A stretch of 64,000 bases of DNA. Source: Streptomyces sp. NBC_01803 (GTDB lineage Bacteria; Actinomycetota; Actinomycetes; Streptomycetales; Streptomycetaceae). A model generated the notes under the pieces. The model did not search any database and was not told where the DNA came from. It worked only from the letters and a program-made list of their open reading frames with translations. The DNA is taken from NCBI RefSeq assembly GCF_035917415.1, contig NZ_CP109073.1, positions 868,001-932,000 on the forward strand. Direction: 5' to 3'. Positions within the stretch are counted from its first letter, which is position 1. Each line of letters begins with the position of its first letter. A program made the translations under genes and the position numbers. Positions 16,734-23,392 of this stretch are shown in pieces.

Positions 16734-17354
16734 TCAGACGGTGGCCAGCCCGCTCTTGAGGGCGCCCGCGATGCGGACGACGCGCTCGGCCTGGTGGCGG
16801 GCGGCGTTTCGGGTCTCCTCGCCGACCGGGTTGTTGCCCTGACCGTCGACGTGGGAGGTGCCGTAAGGGTTGCCGTCCACGAACTTCACGGGGTCGGTGT
16901 AGCCGGGGGACACGATCAGGCCGCCGAAGTGGTGGATGGAGTTGTACAGCGCGAGCAGGGTCGACTCCTGGCCGCCGTGGGTGGTGGCGCTGGTCACGAA
17001 GCCGCTGTAGACCTTGTCGGCCAGCCGCCCCCGCGCCCAGAGGCCACCGAGGGTGTCGATGAACTGCTTGAGCTGCGAGGAGATGTTGCCGAACCGGGTG
17101 GGTGTGCCGAAGATCACCGCGTCCGCCCACTCCACGTCGTCGGGGGTGGCGACCGGGACTCCGGCGCTGGCCGCGGCGTGCGCGGCCCAGGCCTCGTTGG
17201 ACGCTATGGCGGCCTCGGGGGCCAGCTCGGCGGCCTTGAGCAGGCGCACCTCGGCACCCGCCTTCGCGCCGGCCTCGGCGATCTCCTTGGCGATCTCGGC
17301 GCTGAAGCCGGTGGCGGAGTAGTAGATGACGGCGAGGTTGACGGTGGTGCTCAT
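16734..17354 (-). CDS. wrbA: WrbA-type NAD(P)H:quinone oxidoreductase
   Basis: This 206-residue flavodoxin-like enzyme makes two-electron quinone reductions that avoid semiquinone radicals. Diagnostic segments are the FMN phosphate loop YYSATGFSAEIAKEIAE, GTPTRFGNISSQLKQFIDTLGGLWARG and TSATTHGGQESTLLALYN, all characteristic of the WrbA family. It starts at the ATG at 17354, 35 bases before the TPR gene. The AT-rich stretch upstream (17395-17425) probably holds the promoter. Confidence 0.93.
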   Translation of the reverse strand: MSTTVNLAVIYYSATGFSAEIAKEIAEAGAKAGAEVRLLKAAELAPEAAIASNEAWAAHAAASAGVPVATPDDVEWADAVIFGTPTRFGNISSQLKQFIDTLGGLWARGRLADKVYSGFVTSATTHGGQESTLLALYNSIHHFGGLIVSPGYTDPVKFVDGNPYGTSHVDGQGNNPVGEETRNAARHQAERVVRIAGALKSGLATV

Positions 17355-17477
17355 AGTGGGGTCTCCGTTCGTGCGCTGACGCCTGCAGTTGCTTGAACAG
17401 TAAACTATATGACGGCATTCCCGGCACAGAAGTGTGATGATGGCGCCGCCGGATGATGATCGGGAGGGACGAGGACG

Positions 17478-17834
17478 ATGGGACACCGCGTGGTGGACAA
17501 CCCGGAGCGGTCACGCTTCGAGATCTTCGAGGGGGTCTCCGAGGGGGTCTCCGAGGACGCCTCCGAGGACGGCAACGCGGGCGGTGAGCTCGCCGGATTC
17601 GCGGAGTACCACCTGTCCGAGGGCGAGATCGCGTTCATCCACACCGAGATCGACTCCCGCTTCGAGGGCCGCGGCCTGGCCGGCGCGCTCGCCCGCGCGG
17701 CACTGGACGCCGCGCGCGAACGGGGCCTGGCGGTGCTGCCGTACTGCCCGTTCATCCGGGGCTGGATCGGCAAGCATCCCGAGTACACGGAGCTGGTCCC
17801 GGCGGGGCGCCGCGCGCGCTTCGGCCTCGCCTGA
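17478..17834 (+). CDS. Small GNAT-type acetyltransferase (YidJ-like)
   Basis: This 118-residue protein has [19 protein letters not shown], then [36 protein letters not shown] and KHPEY, the layout of the minimal YjdJ/YidJ-like GNAT domain with its acetyl-CoA loop (RGLAGAL). An acidic [14 protein letters not shown] insert near residue 15 comes from a short in-frame repeat. Substrate unknown. It is followed after 17 bases by an OsmC-like gene and is probably co-transcribed. Confidence 0.8.
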   Translation: MGHRVVDNPERSRFEIFEGVSEGVSEDASEDGNAGGELAGFAEYHLSEGEIAFIHTEIDSRFEGRGLAGALARAALDAARERGLAVLPYCPFIRGWIGKHPEYTELVPAGRRARFGLA

Positions 17835-17851
17835 CGGAGGAGTTGGAGCGG

Positions 17852-18310
17852 ATGAGCGACACGGTGAAGGACGCCGAGGCGTCCGGGTACACGCGGACCA
17901 CGGCGGTGATCGCCACGAGCACCGGCACCGACTACGGCGTGGACATCCGCGCCGGGCGCCACCGGCTGACGGCCGACGAGCCGGTCTCCGTGGGGGGCGG
18001 CGACACCGGGCCCCATCCGGTCGCCCTGCTGCTGTCCGCGCTCGGCTCCTGCACGGCCATCACGCTGCGCATGTACGCGCAGCGCAAGGAATGGCCGCTG
18101 GAGGGCGTCCGGGTCCACCTGGCTTATGAGAAGGGCACGGGCAAGGACGCCCGGATCACCCGGCGGATCGACCTGCTGGGCGACGGCCTGGACGAGGCCC
18201 AGCGGGCCCGGCTGCTGGACATCGCCGAGCGCACCCCGGTGACCCGCGCGGTCCGCGGCGACGTGCCGATCGTCCCCGTCTCACGGCCACCGGCCCAGCG
18301 GAAGGGGTGA
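17852..18310 (+). CDS. OsmC-family protein lacking the second redox cysteine
   Basis: This protein of 152 residues has the OsmC/Ohr-like fold ([26 protein letters not shown]). The first conserved Cys is present (GSC). The second helix reads [12 protein letters not shown] where peroxidatic members and the YhfA group normally have a Cys-Pro-Val-His. The thiol-peroxidase cycle is therefore probably impaired, although many annotated OsmC-like proteins vary here. The ATG at 17852 is preceded by GGAG. It follows the GNAT gene in the same orientation. Confidence 0.85.
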   Translation: MSDTVKDAEASGYTRTTAVIATSTGTDYGVDIRAGRHRLTADEPVSVGGGDTGPHPVALLLSALGSCTAITLRMYAQRKEWPLEGVRVHLAYEKGTGKDARITRRIDLLGDGLDEAQRARLLDIAERTPVTRAVRGDVPIVPVSRPPAQRKG

Positions 18311-18386
18311 CCCACCGGCCTCGCGGCGGCTACCGTGGTCGGTGGAACGCGCCGGAGTCGGCGCGTCGTTGACCGTGGGGGGAACC

Positions 18387-18557
18387 ATGGGAAAGCGTGA
18401 CCAGCGCCCGCCGGAGGACGCCGACCGCGACGGGGGGCGCGACCGGGACAGGGACGAGGATGACGTCGATCCACGGGACGAGCTCCTCGCCACCATCGTC
18501 CTGATCGACAAGGACCACCCGAGGATCGCTCTGGACAACATCCGACACCTACGATGA
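18387..18557 (+). CDS. Small charged hypothetical protein
   Basis: A 56-residue reading frame starts at an ATG after GGGGGGAACC. It has a very acidic/basic N-terminal half (DADRDGGRDRDRDEDDVDPRDE) and a more ordinary C-terminal half (LLATIVLIDKDHPRIALDNIRHL). Nothing identifies a function. It lies between the OsmC gene and a membrane-protein gene on the same strand. The N-terminal low complexity may have arisen by repeat expansion. Confidence 0.45.
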   Translation: MGKRDQRPPEDADRDGGRDRDRDEDDVDPRDELLATIVLIDKDHPRIALDNIRHLR

Positions 18558-18612
18558 GGCCGGTCGCACGGCCACGGCCGGCCACCGCGCGCGGTGTGCC
18601 CGCCCCGGACCG

Positions 18613-19104
18613 ATGACCGCCGGTGAGTCCGTCGCGCGGTTCCTCGACGCACAGGTGGCGTACATGCGCGAACGCCGGGCGAGCGTCGAGAACCGCGGCG
18701 TCACCGTCATCACCACCTCCGGTGCCCTCGTGACCCTCCAGCTCGCCTTCCTCGCGGTCGCCCGCGAGGAGACGCTGGCGGCGCCGCTCACCCTGCGGCT
18801 CACGGTGGGGACATCCCTGCTGTGCTTCCTGGCGGCGACGGCGTTCGGCATCCTCATCAACACGCCGTCCGTGTGGCGGGAGGTGGACGCGCGCTCGTTC
18901 GGCGCCCATCTGTCGGCGGAGCACTGGTTCAAGGACGAGCACTTGGCGACGCAGGCCATCGCCGTCGCCCAACTCGGCGTCCTCCACCACTACACGCGCG
19001 TCTTCGCCGTCAAAGTGCGGTATCTGCGGCTCGCCTTCGCCTGCGAGCTGGCGGGCATGACGCTGCTGGCCGCCTCCGTCTTCACGCTGCTCCTCGTCCT
19101 GTGA
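18613..19104 (+). CDS. Small integral membrane protein of unknown function
   Basis: This 163-residue protein begins with a charged amphipathic helix (RFLDAQVAYMRERRASVENRG). Two close membrane helices follow (about 30-52 and 62-84), then a cytosolic segment of about 55 residues, then a C-terminal membrane helix (about 141-163). The charged pre-helix, two helices, cytosolic stretch and final helix resemble small membrane effectors attached to nucleotide-signalling systems (Pycsar-type), but no cyclase or sensor lies nearby, so that is only a topology resemblance. Its 3' end overlaps the convergent MocR gene by 23 bases. Confidence 0.7.
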   Translation: MTAGESVARFLDAQVAYMRERRASVENRGVTVITTSGALVTLQLAFLAVAREETLAAPLTLRLTVGTSLLCFLAATAFGILINTPSVWREVDARSFGAHLSAEHWFKDEHLATQAIAVAQLGVLHHYTRVFAVKVRYLRLAFACELAGMTLLAASVFTLLLVL

Positions 19105-20614
19105 CCGCGCGCCGGGCATCCGCCAGCAGCGCCACCGCCTCCGTCAGGACCGTCGGGGTGCTCGCCGCGTAGCCCAGCACCAGGCCGGGCCGGTGCGGGA
19201 GTTGGGCGTGCCAGGACAGCGGGTGCGCCTTCACGCCGCGCGCCAGGGCCGCCGCCGCCAGGTCGGTGTCCGCGAAGCCGGCGTCGAAAGTGATCGTCAG
19301 ATGCAGGCCCGCCGCCGCGCCGTGCACCGTCGCGCCCGGAAGGCGCTCCCCGATCGCGGCGATCATCGCGTCCCGGCGGCGGCGGTGCCGCCCGCGCAGG
19401 AAGCGCAACTGCCGCTCCAGCTCTCCCGATTCCATCAGCCGCGCCAGCACGAGCTGCGGCAGCGCGGCGTTTCCCAGGTCGGCGTACCGCTTGGCGTCGA
19501 CCAGGGCATCACGCAGTCCGGGCGGCGGCAGGAGCCAGCCGACGCGCAGCGCGGGCGCGAGCAGCTTGGACATGCTCCCGCCGTAGCAGACCCGTTCGGC
19601 CAGCATCGACCGCAGCGCGGGAACGGGCGGCCGGTCGTAACGGTGCTCGGCGTCGTAGTCGTCCTCCACGATCAGGCCGCCTTCCTCGGCCCACCGCATC
19701 AGCTCCCGGCGCCGCTCGCCGCCGAGGACGACGCCCATGGGGAACTGGTGGGCGGGCGTCAGCAGGACGGCCGGCGCGCCGCTCGCCCACAACGCGTCCA
19801 CCCGGACGCCGTCCTCGTCGACCGGGACCGGCGGGGTGTCCAGCCCCCGGGCTGCCAGGTGCTGCCGGGCGCCGAGCGCTCCGGGGTCCTCGACGGCGAC
19901 CGCGCGCGTACCGCCGGCGGCGAGCACCTCGCCGAGCAGGGTGAGGGCCTGGGCCACGCCGGCCACGACGATCACCTCGTCCGGGTCCGCCCTGATTCCC
20001 CGGTTGCGGGCCAGCCAGTCGGCGACGGCCAGCCGCAGCGCGGGCGTGCCGCGCGGGTCTCCGTAACCGAAGGCGGCGGCCGACAGATCGCGCAGGACGG
20101 CGCGTTCGGCACGCAGCCAGACCGCGCGCGGGAACGCGGCGAGGTCCGGGACGCCCGGTGACAGGTCGATACGGGCCGGGGCGGCCCGTATGACGTCGAA
20201 GACGTCCGCGCCGGGCGCTCCGGCGAACGGCGCTCGCGGCACGGGGCCGTTCACGCGGGAACCGTTCACGCGGGAACCGTTCGCCCGGGAACCGTTCGCG
20301 CGCGCCCCGGGCAGGGGCGCGGCGACGACCACCGTCCCGCTCCGCCCGCGCCCGGCGATGTGCCCGTCCTCGGTCAGACGCTGGTACGCCTCGGTGACGA
20401 CGCCCCGGGAGACCCGCAGGTCGGCCGCCAGCACGCGCGTGGCGGGCAGCCGGCCGCCCACCGGCAGGCGGCCGTCCGAGATGGCGCGCCGGAGCTGCCC
20501 GGCCAGCCAGTCGGCCAGCGCGCCCGCCGGGGCGTCCTTGACGTCGAGCTGGAGGAAGTCGGAGCCCGCTGAGGTATTGGACCTGTCCGAGGCACTCGAA
20601 TTGGACCTGTTCAC
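19082..20614 (-). CDS. MocR/PdxR-type regulator (GntR winged helix fused to aminotransferase fold)
   Basis: This protein of about 510 residues has an N-terminal winged helix (about 25-90: LPATRVLAADLRVSRGVVTEAYQRLTEDGHIAGRGRSGT). A repeat-rich linker follows, then a fold-type-I PLP aminotransferase domain (YGDPRGTPALRLAVADWLARNRG, DDYDAEHRYDRPPVPAL, and the PLP-Lys segment YGGSMSKLLAPALRVGW). MocR proteins sense PLP or an amino-acid adduct and regulate a divergent gene. The start is uncertain: GTG at 20614 lacks an RBS and is the best in-frame candidate. Two copies of an 11-base direct repeat lie within its first 14 codons. It is divergent from the methyltransferase. Confidence 0.88.
   Translation of the reverse strand: MNRSNSSASDRSNTSAGSDFLQLDVKDAPAGALADWLAGQLRRAISDGRLPVGGRLPATRVLAADLRVSRGVVTEAYQRLTEDGHIAGRGRSGTVVVAAPLPGARANGSRANGSRVNGSRVNGPVPRAPFAGAPGADVFDVIRAAPARIDLSPGVPDLAAFPRAVWLRAERAVLRDLSAAAFGYGDPRGTPALRLAVADWLARNRGIRADPDEVIVVAGVAQALTLLGEVLAAGGTRAVAVEDPGALGARQHLAARGLDTPPVPVDEDGVRVDALWASGAPAVLLTPAHQFPMGVVLGGERRRELMRWAEEGGLIVEDDYDAEHRYDRPPVPALRSMLAERVCYGGSMSKLLAPALRVGWLLPPPGLRDALVDAKRYADLGNAALPQLVLARLMESGELERQLRFLRGRHRRRRDAMIAAIGERLPGATVHGAAAGLHLTITFDAGFADTDLAAAALARGVKAHPLSWHAQLPHRPGLVLGYAASTPTVLTEAVALLADARRAVTGRGAA
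20249..20302. repeat. 15-nt tandem repeat in the MocR linker
   Basis: GTTCACGCGGGAACC is repeated three times, the third with changes, plus a partial fourth. On the minus strand it encodes SR(A/V)NG repeats in the linker between the DNA-binding and aminotransferase domains. Repeat number would set the length of a flexible tether. Confidence 0.9.
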
Positions 20615-20630
20615 CGGACCACGGTAGCGA
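20576..20630 (+). promoter_or_regulatory. Promoter of the methyltransferase gene with direct-repeat operator
   Basis: ATTGGACCTGT occurs at 20576-20586 and again at 20600-20610, 24 bases apart. The second copy contributes TTGGAC (20602-20607), which with TAGCGA (20625-20630) makes a -35/-10 pair with 17-base spacing pointing at the methyltransferase. MocR regulators typically bind direct repeats at a divergent target promoter. The overlap of the repeat with the -35 suggests control of the methyltransferase by the adjacent MocR protein; this is inference. Confidence 0.5.
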
Positions 20631-20642
20631 CAGCCTGAACGC

Positions 20643-21494
20643 ATGAATGACACGAACGGCATGAACGACACAAACGGCACGACGGGACCGGCGGCGGCCG
20701 GATATGTGCACGGGTACTCGGCGGCCGAGGCCCGCCGGCTCGGTGACCAGGCGGACACGCTGGCGGAGTTGCTGCACGCGGACACCGTGTTCCCGGCCGG
20801 GAGCCGGGTGTTGGAGGTGGGCTGTGGGGTCGGCGCGCAGACAGTGCATCTGGTGGCGGGCAGTCCGGGGGCGCGCGTGGTCGCCGTGGACGTCTCGGAC
20901 GAGTCGCTCGCGCAGGCCCGCGCCCGGGTCCCAGGCGTGGAGTGGTACCGCGCCGACCTGTTCGATCTGCCCTTCGCCGACACCGCGTTCGACCACGTCT
21001 TCATCTGCTTCGTGCTGGAGCATCTGAAGGACCCGGAGGGCGCGTTGGCCGGGCTGCGGCGCGTGCTGCGGCCGGGCGGCACGGTCACGGTGATCGAGGG
21101 GGACCATGGCTCGGCGTTCTTCCACCCCGACAGCGCCGACGCCCGCGCGGCGATCGGCTGCCTGGTCTCGCTCCAGTCGGCGGCCGGCGGCGACGCGCTG
21201 ATCGGCCGCCGCCTCCAGCCGCTGCTGGCCGGGGCCGGATACGCCGACATCACGGTCCGCCCGCGCACGGTCTACGCCGACCGCACCCGGCCCGCGCTGG
21301 TCGAGGGCTTCACCCGCGACACGTTCACCGCGATGGTCGAAGGCCTCAGCGACGAGGCGCTGGCCGCCGGGCTGACCACCCACGCCGACTGGGCCCGGGG
21401 CATCGCGGACCTGCGCCGCACGGCGGAGGACGGCGGGACGTTCCACTACACGTTCTTCAAGGCCGTCGCCGTGAACCCGCCCGATGCCGCGTGA
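20643..21494 (+). CDS. Class I SAM-dependent methyltransferase
   Basis: This 283-residue enzyme has motif I VLEVGCGVGAQT, acidic DVSDE (motif II), FDLPFADTAFDHVFICFVLEHL and LRPGGTVTVIEGD. These are the UbiE/Methyltransf_11 hallmarks, and the EGDHGSAFF segment is typical of a small-molecule methyltransferase subgroup. The N-terminus is MNDTNGMNDTNG, an in-frame duplication of 18 bases. No RBS is seen, and the predicted promoter puts the mRNA start within about ten bases of the ATG. It is divergent from a MocR regulator. The substrate is unknown. Confidence 0.9.
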   Translation: MNDTNGMNDTNGTTGPAAAGYVHGYSAAEARRLGDQADTLAELLHADTVFPAGSRVLEVGCGVGAQTVHLVAGSPGARVVAVDVSDESLAQARARVPGVEWYRADLFDLPFADTAFDHVFICFVLEHLKDPEGALAGLRRVLRPGGTVTVIEGDHGSAFFHPDSADARAAIGCLVSLQSAAGGDALIGRRLQPLLAGAGYADITVRPRTVYADRTRPALVEGFTRDTFTAMVEGLSDEALAAGLTTHADWARGIADLRRTAEDGGTFHYTFFKAVAVNPPDAA

Positions 21495-21670
21495 CCGCTG
21501 TCCTGTTCGCCCTGGTGCTGCTGACACCGCTCCTCTGGGGCCTGGAACGCAACCACCGCCGCCCGACCGTCCCCCAGCCGCCCCCGGCAGGCTGCTCGGA
21601 CACCTCCCGGGACCGGGACACCGAACGCCTCCTCGCGGACCTGCGCGGCGCGGAACAGACCTCGTGTTGA
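21491..21670 (+). CDS. Small membrane protein coupled to the methyltransferase
   Basis: A GTG overlapping the methyltransferase stop (GTGA) opens a 59-residue frame. It has one hydrophobic N-terminal helix (VTAVLFALVLLTPLLWGLE) and a hydrophilic tail with two cysteines (GCSDTS and the terminal C). Codon bias matches its neighbours. The four-base overlap suggests translational coupling. Function unknown. A strong hairpin follows its stop. Confidence 0.6.
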   Translation: MTAVLFALVLLTPLLWGLERNHRRPTVPQPPPAGCSDTSRDRDTERLLADLRGAEQTSC

Positions 21671-21673
21671 CGG

Positions 21674-21706
21674 GATCCCGTCCGATCATTCCGATCGGGC
21701 GGGATC
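21674..21706. terminator. 14-bp hairpin, first copy of a duplicated element
   Basis: GATCCCGTCCGATC, a 5-base loop (ATTCC) and GATCGGGCGGGATC form a stem with one G-T mismatch. It follows the small membrane protein stop by three bases and is followed by TTGGCGTTTCC. An almost identical 45-base copy in the same orientation lies at 23120-23152, beyond the glycerophosphodiesterase gene. It functions plausibly as a bidirectional terminator; it may also be a small repeated element. Confidence 0.7.
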
Positions 21707-21997
21707 TTGGCGTTTCCAGAGCTTGTCCGAGGTCCGGGGCTTGTCCGAGGTAGGGCCCGACCGTGGGCGGGCTTCGGTGTGGTCTCCGGGTAACCACACC
21801 TGCCGACCGAGGGCCTCGTCTCCTCGGCGGGCACCGCCCGAGACGCCGGCTGGGGCGTGAAGTTCACGGTAGGCGCCAGGTCGCCCGACGGTCATGCGGC
21901 CGGGACACCTCGTTCCACCGCCGTCGACAGATCACGAGAGGTCTGGTCGGGCGTCATCGAGCGTTCTCCTCCGCGCGCCAAGGTCCAGGAGGTTTTC

Positions 21998-22019
21998 GGT
22001 CGACCTGTCAGCGTCGACC
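21998..22019. promoter_or_regulatory. Inverted repeat before the glycerophosphodiesterase gene
   Basis: GGTCGAC and GTCGACC are separated by eight bases, 21 bases ahead of the ATG and just before the RBS. It could be an operator or a 5'-UTR hairpin. Only one GTTCAC-like half of a Pho box was seen further upstream (near 21859), so phosphate control is not supported. Confidence 0.35.
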
Positions 22020-22039
22020 ACTGTCAGGAAGGGAATGTC

Positions 22040-22897
22040 ATGTCTCGCACCAGGCGCGCTCTTGGCGCCGTCTTTGTCGTAGTCGTGTCGCTGCTGGTCG
22101 GGTTCGCGGGGACCACCGCCGCCGCCACCCAGCCGAGTGTCGACGTCATCGCGCACCGGGGCTCGTCGGGCGTCGCACCGGAGAACACCCTCGCGTCCGT
22201 ACAGCTGGCCATCGCGCAGAGGTCCGATGTCGTGGAGAACGACATCCAGCGCACCCGGGACGGTGAGCTGGTGATCGTGCACGATACGACGCTGACTCGT
22301 ACCACCGACGTCGAGCAGGTCTTCCCCGACCGCGCGCCCTGGAACGTCCGCGACTTCACCCTGGCTGAGATCAGACAGCTCGACGCGGGTTCGTGGTTCG
22401 CTCCGGAATTCGCGGGGGAGCGGGTGCCCACGCTTGCCGAGTGGGTCAACGCCGTCGGAAACCGCGCCGGCATGCTGCTGGAGCCGAAGTCTCCGGAGCT
22501 CTACCCCGGCATCGCGTCCGATCTCGACGAGGAGCTGCGCTCACTGCCGGCCTTCAACCGCGCCCTCGATGCCGATCGCGTCGTCGTCCAGTCCTTTGAC
22601 CACGTGTGGCTGCGCGCCTACAAGGATCTGGCTCCCGACGTACCCGTTGGGCTGCTCTACGGCAGCAAGCCGACCGAGGCGGACATCGCCGCGGCGGCGA
22701 CGTGGGCGCAGCAGGTCAACCCCGCGCTCGGTGTGATCGACCAGACCACGGTCGACCAGGTCCACGCACGCGGCATGGAGATCCATGTGTGGACCGTCAA
22801 CGCTGGTCAAGACATGCGCCGGGCGATCAACTGGCAGGTCGACGGCGTCATCACCAACTACCCGCAGGTGTTGCGCGACATCCTCAGGCGCGGCTGA
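22040..22897 (+). CDS. Secreted glycerophosphodiester phosphodiesterase
   Basis: This 285-residue enzyme hydrolyses glycerophosphodiesters from phospholipids or teichoic acids. A signal peptide (positive MSRTRR, hydrophobic core, cleavage near TAAAT) precedes the GDPD fold: IAHRGSSGVAPENT with catalytic His/Arg, ENDIQRTRDGELVIVHD with the metal-binding E/D and second His, and LLEPKSPELYPG. HVWTVN and DGVITNYP at the C-terminus are standard. The ATG follows AGGAAGGG. It is a single-gene unit bounded by two copies of the same hairpin. Confidence 0.93.
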   Translation: MSRTRRALGAVFVVVVSLLVGFAGTTAAATQPSVDVIAHRGSSGVAPENTLASVQLAIAQRSDVVENDIQRTRDGELVIVHDTTLTRTTDVEQVFPDRAPWNVRDFTLAEIRQLDAGSWFAPEFAGERVPTLAEWVNAVGNRAGMLLEPKSPELYPGIASDLDEELRSLPAFNRALDADRVVVQSFDHVWLRAYKDLAPDVPVGLLYGSKPTEADIAAAATWAQQVNPALGVIDQTTVDQVHARGMEIHVWTVNAGQDMRRAINWQVDGVITNYPQVLRDILRRG

Positions 22898-23119
22898 GCC
22901 CGTCAGAGCAGGAGCGCGGAGCCGCTGCCGGCCGGCCCACTCCGCCGCCCGATGGGTGGATCTCGTTCCGCCCACCTGCCGGGGCGGAAACCGTGCCTTC
23001 GCTGGAGCGCGGGAAACGATCACCCACCAGATGAGAAATGATCTTCAAGCCCTCCAGAAGTCACAGGTCATCCGCACCCCACCGCAGGGCCGTTCACGAG
23101 ACCAGGTGTGAGCGTTGAG

Positions 23120-23152
23120 GATCCCGTCCGATCATTCCGATCGGGCGGGGTC
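23120..23152. terminator. 14-bp hairpin, second copy of the duplicated element
   Basis: It has the same sequence as 21674-21706 apart from one base near the end of the right arm, again followed by TTGGCGTTTCC. The conserved flank beyond the stem shows that the two copies derive from one ancestor rather than converging on a hairpin. Confidence 0.7.
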
Positions 23153-23325
23153 TTGGCGTTTCCGGGGTGGAGTCCGTCCAACGGACGGTGGTAGACGGAC
23201 GCGAAGACATGACTGGCCGGTGGGAGACGATGCCGCCACACTTCCGGCTCCGCTGGGCCGCTCAACGCTGGTTCGACCACGACGAAGGACCGGACGCCAC
23301 TCGTCTTGCCGCCTGAGCGCGGAAC

Positions 23326-23359
23326 AGCCCCGCCCCCCCGTTGCTGGGGGAGCGGGGCT
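23326..23359. terminator. Strong hairpin terminator downstream of the XRE regulator
   Basis: AGCCCCGCCCCCC and GGGGGAGCGGGGCT pair around a short loop. It lies 34 bases beyond the stop of the minus-strand XRE gene and probably terminates transcription from either side. Confidence 0.75.
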
Positions 23360-23392
23360 GCGCCATGCCCGGAACCAGGCGCTACGCAGAAC

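Larger units (their letters stand above)
22898..23392. other. Intergenic region between glycerophosphodiesterase and XRE regulator
   Basis: About 500 bases without a convincing gene. It holds the second copy of the duplicated hairpin, a GTCCGT/ACGGAC inverted repeat near 23170-23186, a 35-codon frame at 23209-23316 on the plus strand (MTGRWETMPPHFRLRWAAQR...) that could be a gene remnant, and a strong terminator at 23326-23359. Confidence 0.6.

Noticed and set aside
20249..20302. GTTCACG repeats as a Pho box
   Set aside because: They resemble the PhoP direct repeat GTTCACC but lie inside the MocR coding region as a 15-base (not 11-base) repeat encoding the linker.
21857..22897. An earlier start for the glycerophosphodiesterase (from 21857)
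   Set aside because: The extra 61 residues are not protein-like and would hide the clear signal peptide. The ATG at 22040 has AGGAAGGG upstream.
23209..23316. A 35-codon frame (MTGRWETMPP...) as a gene
   Set aside because: It has no RBS and no recognised family. Mentioned only as a possible remnant in the intergenic description.
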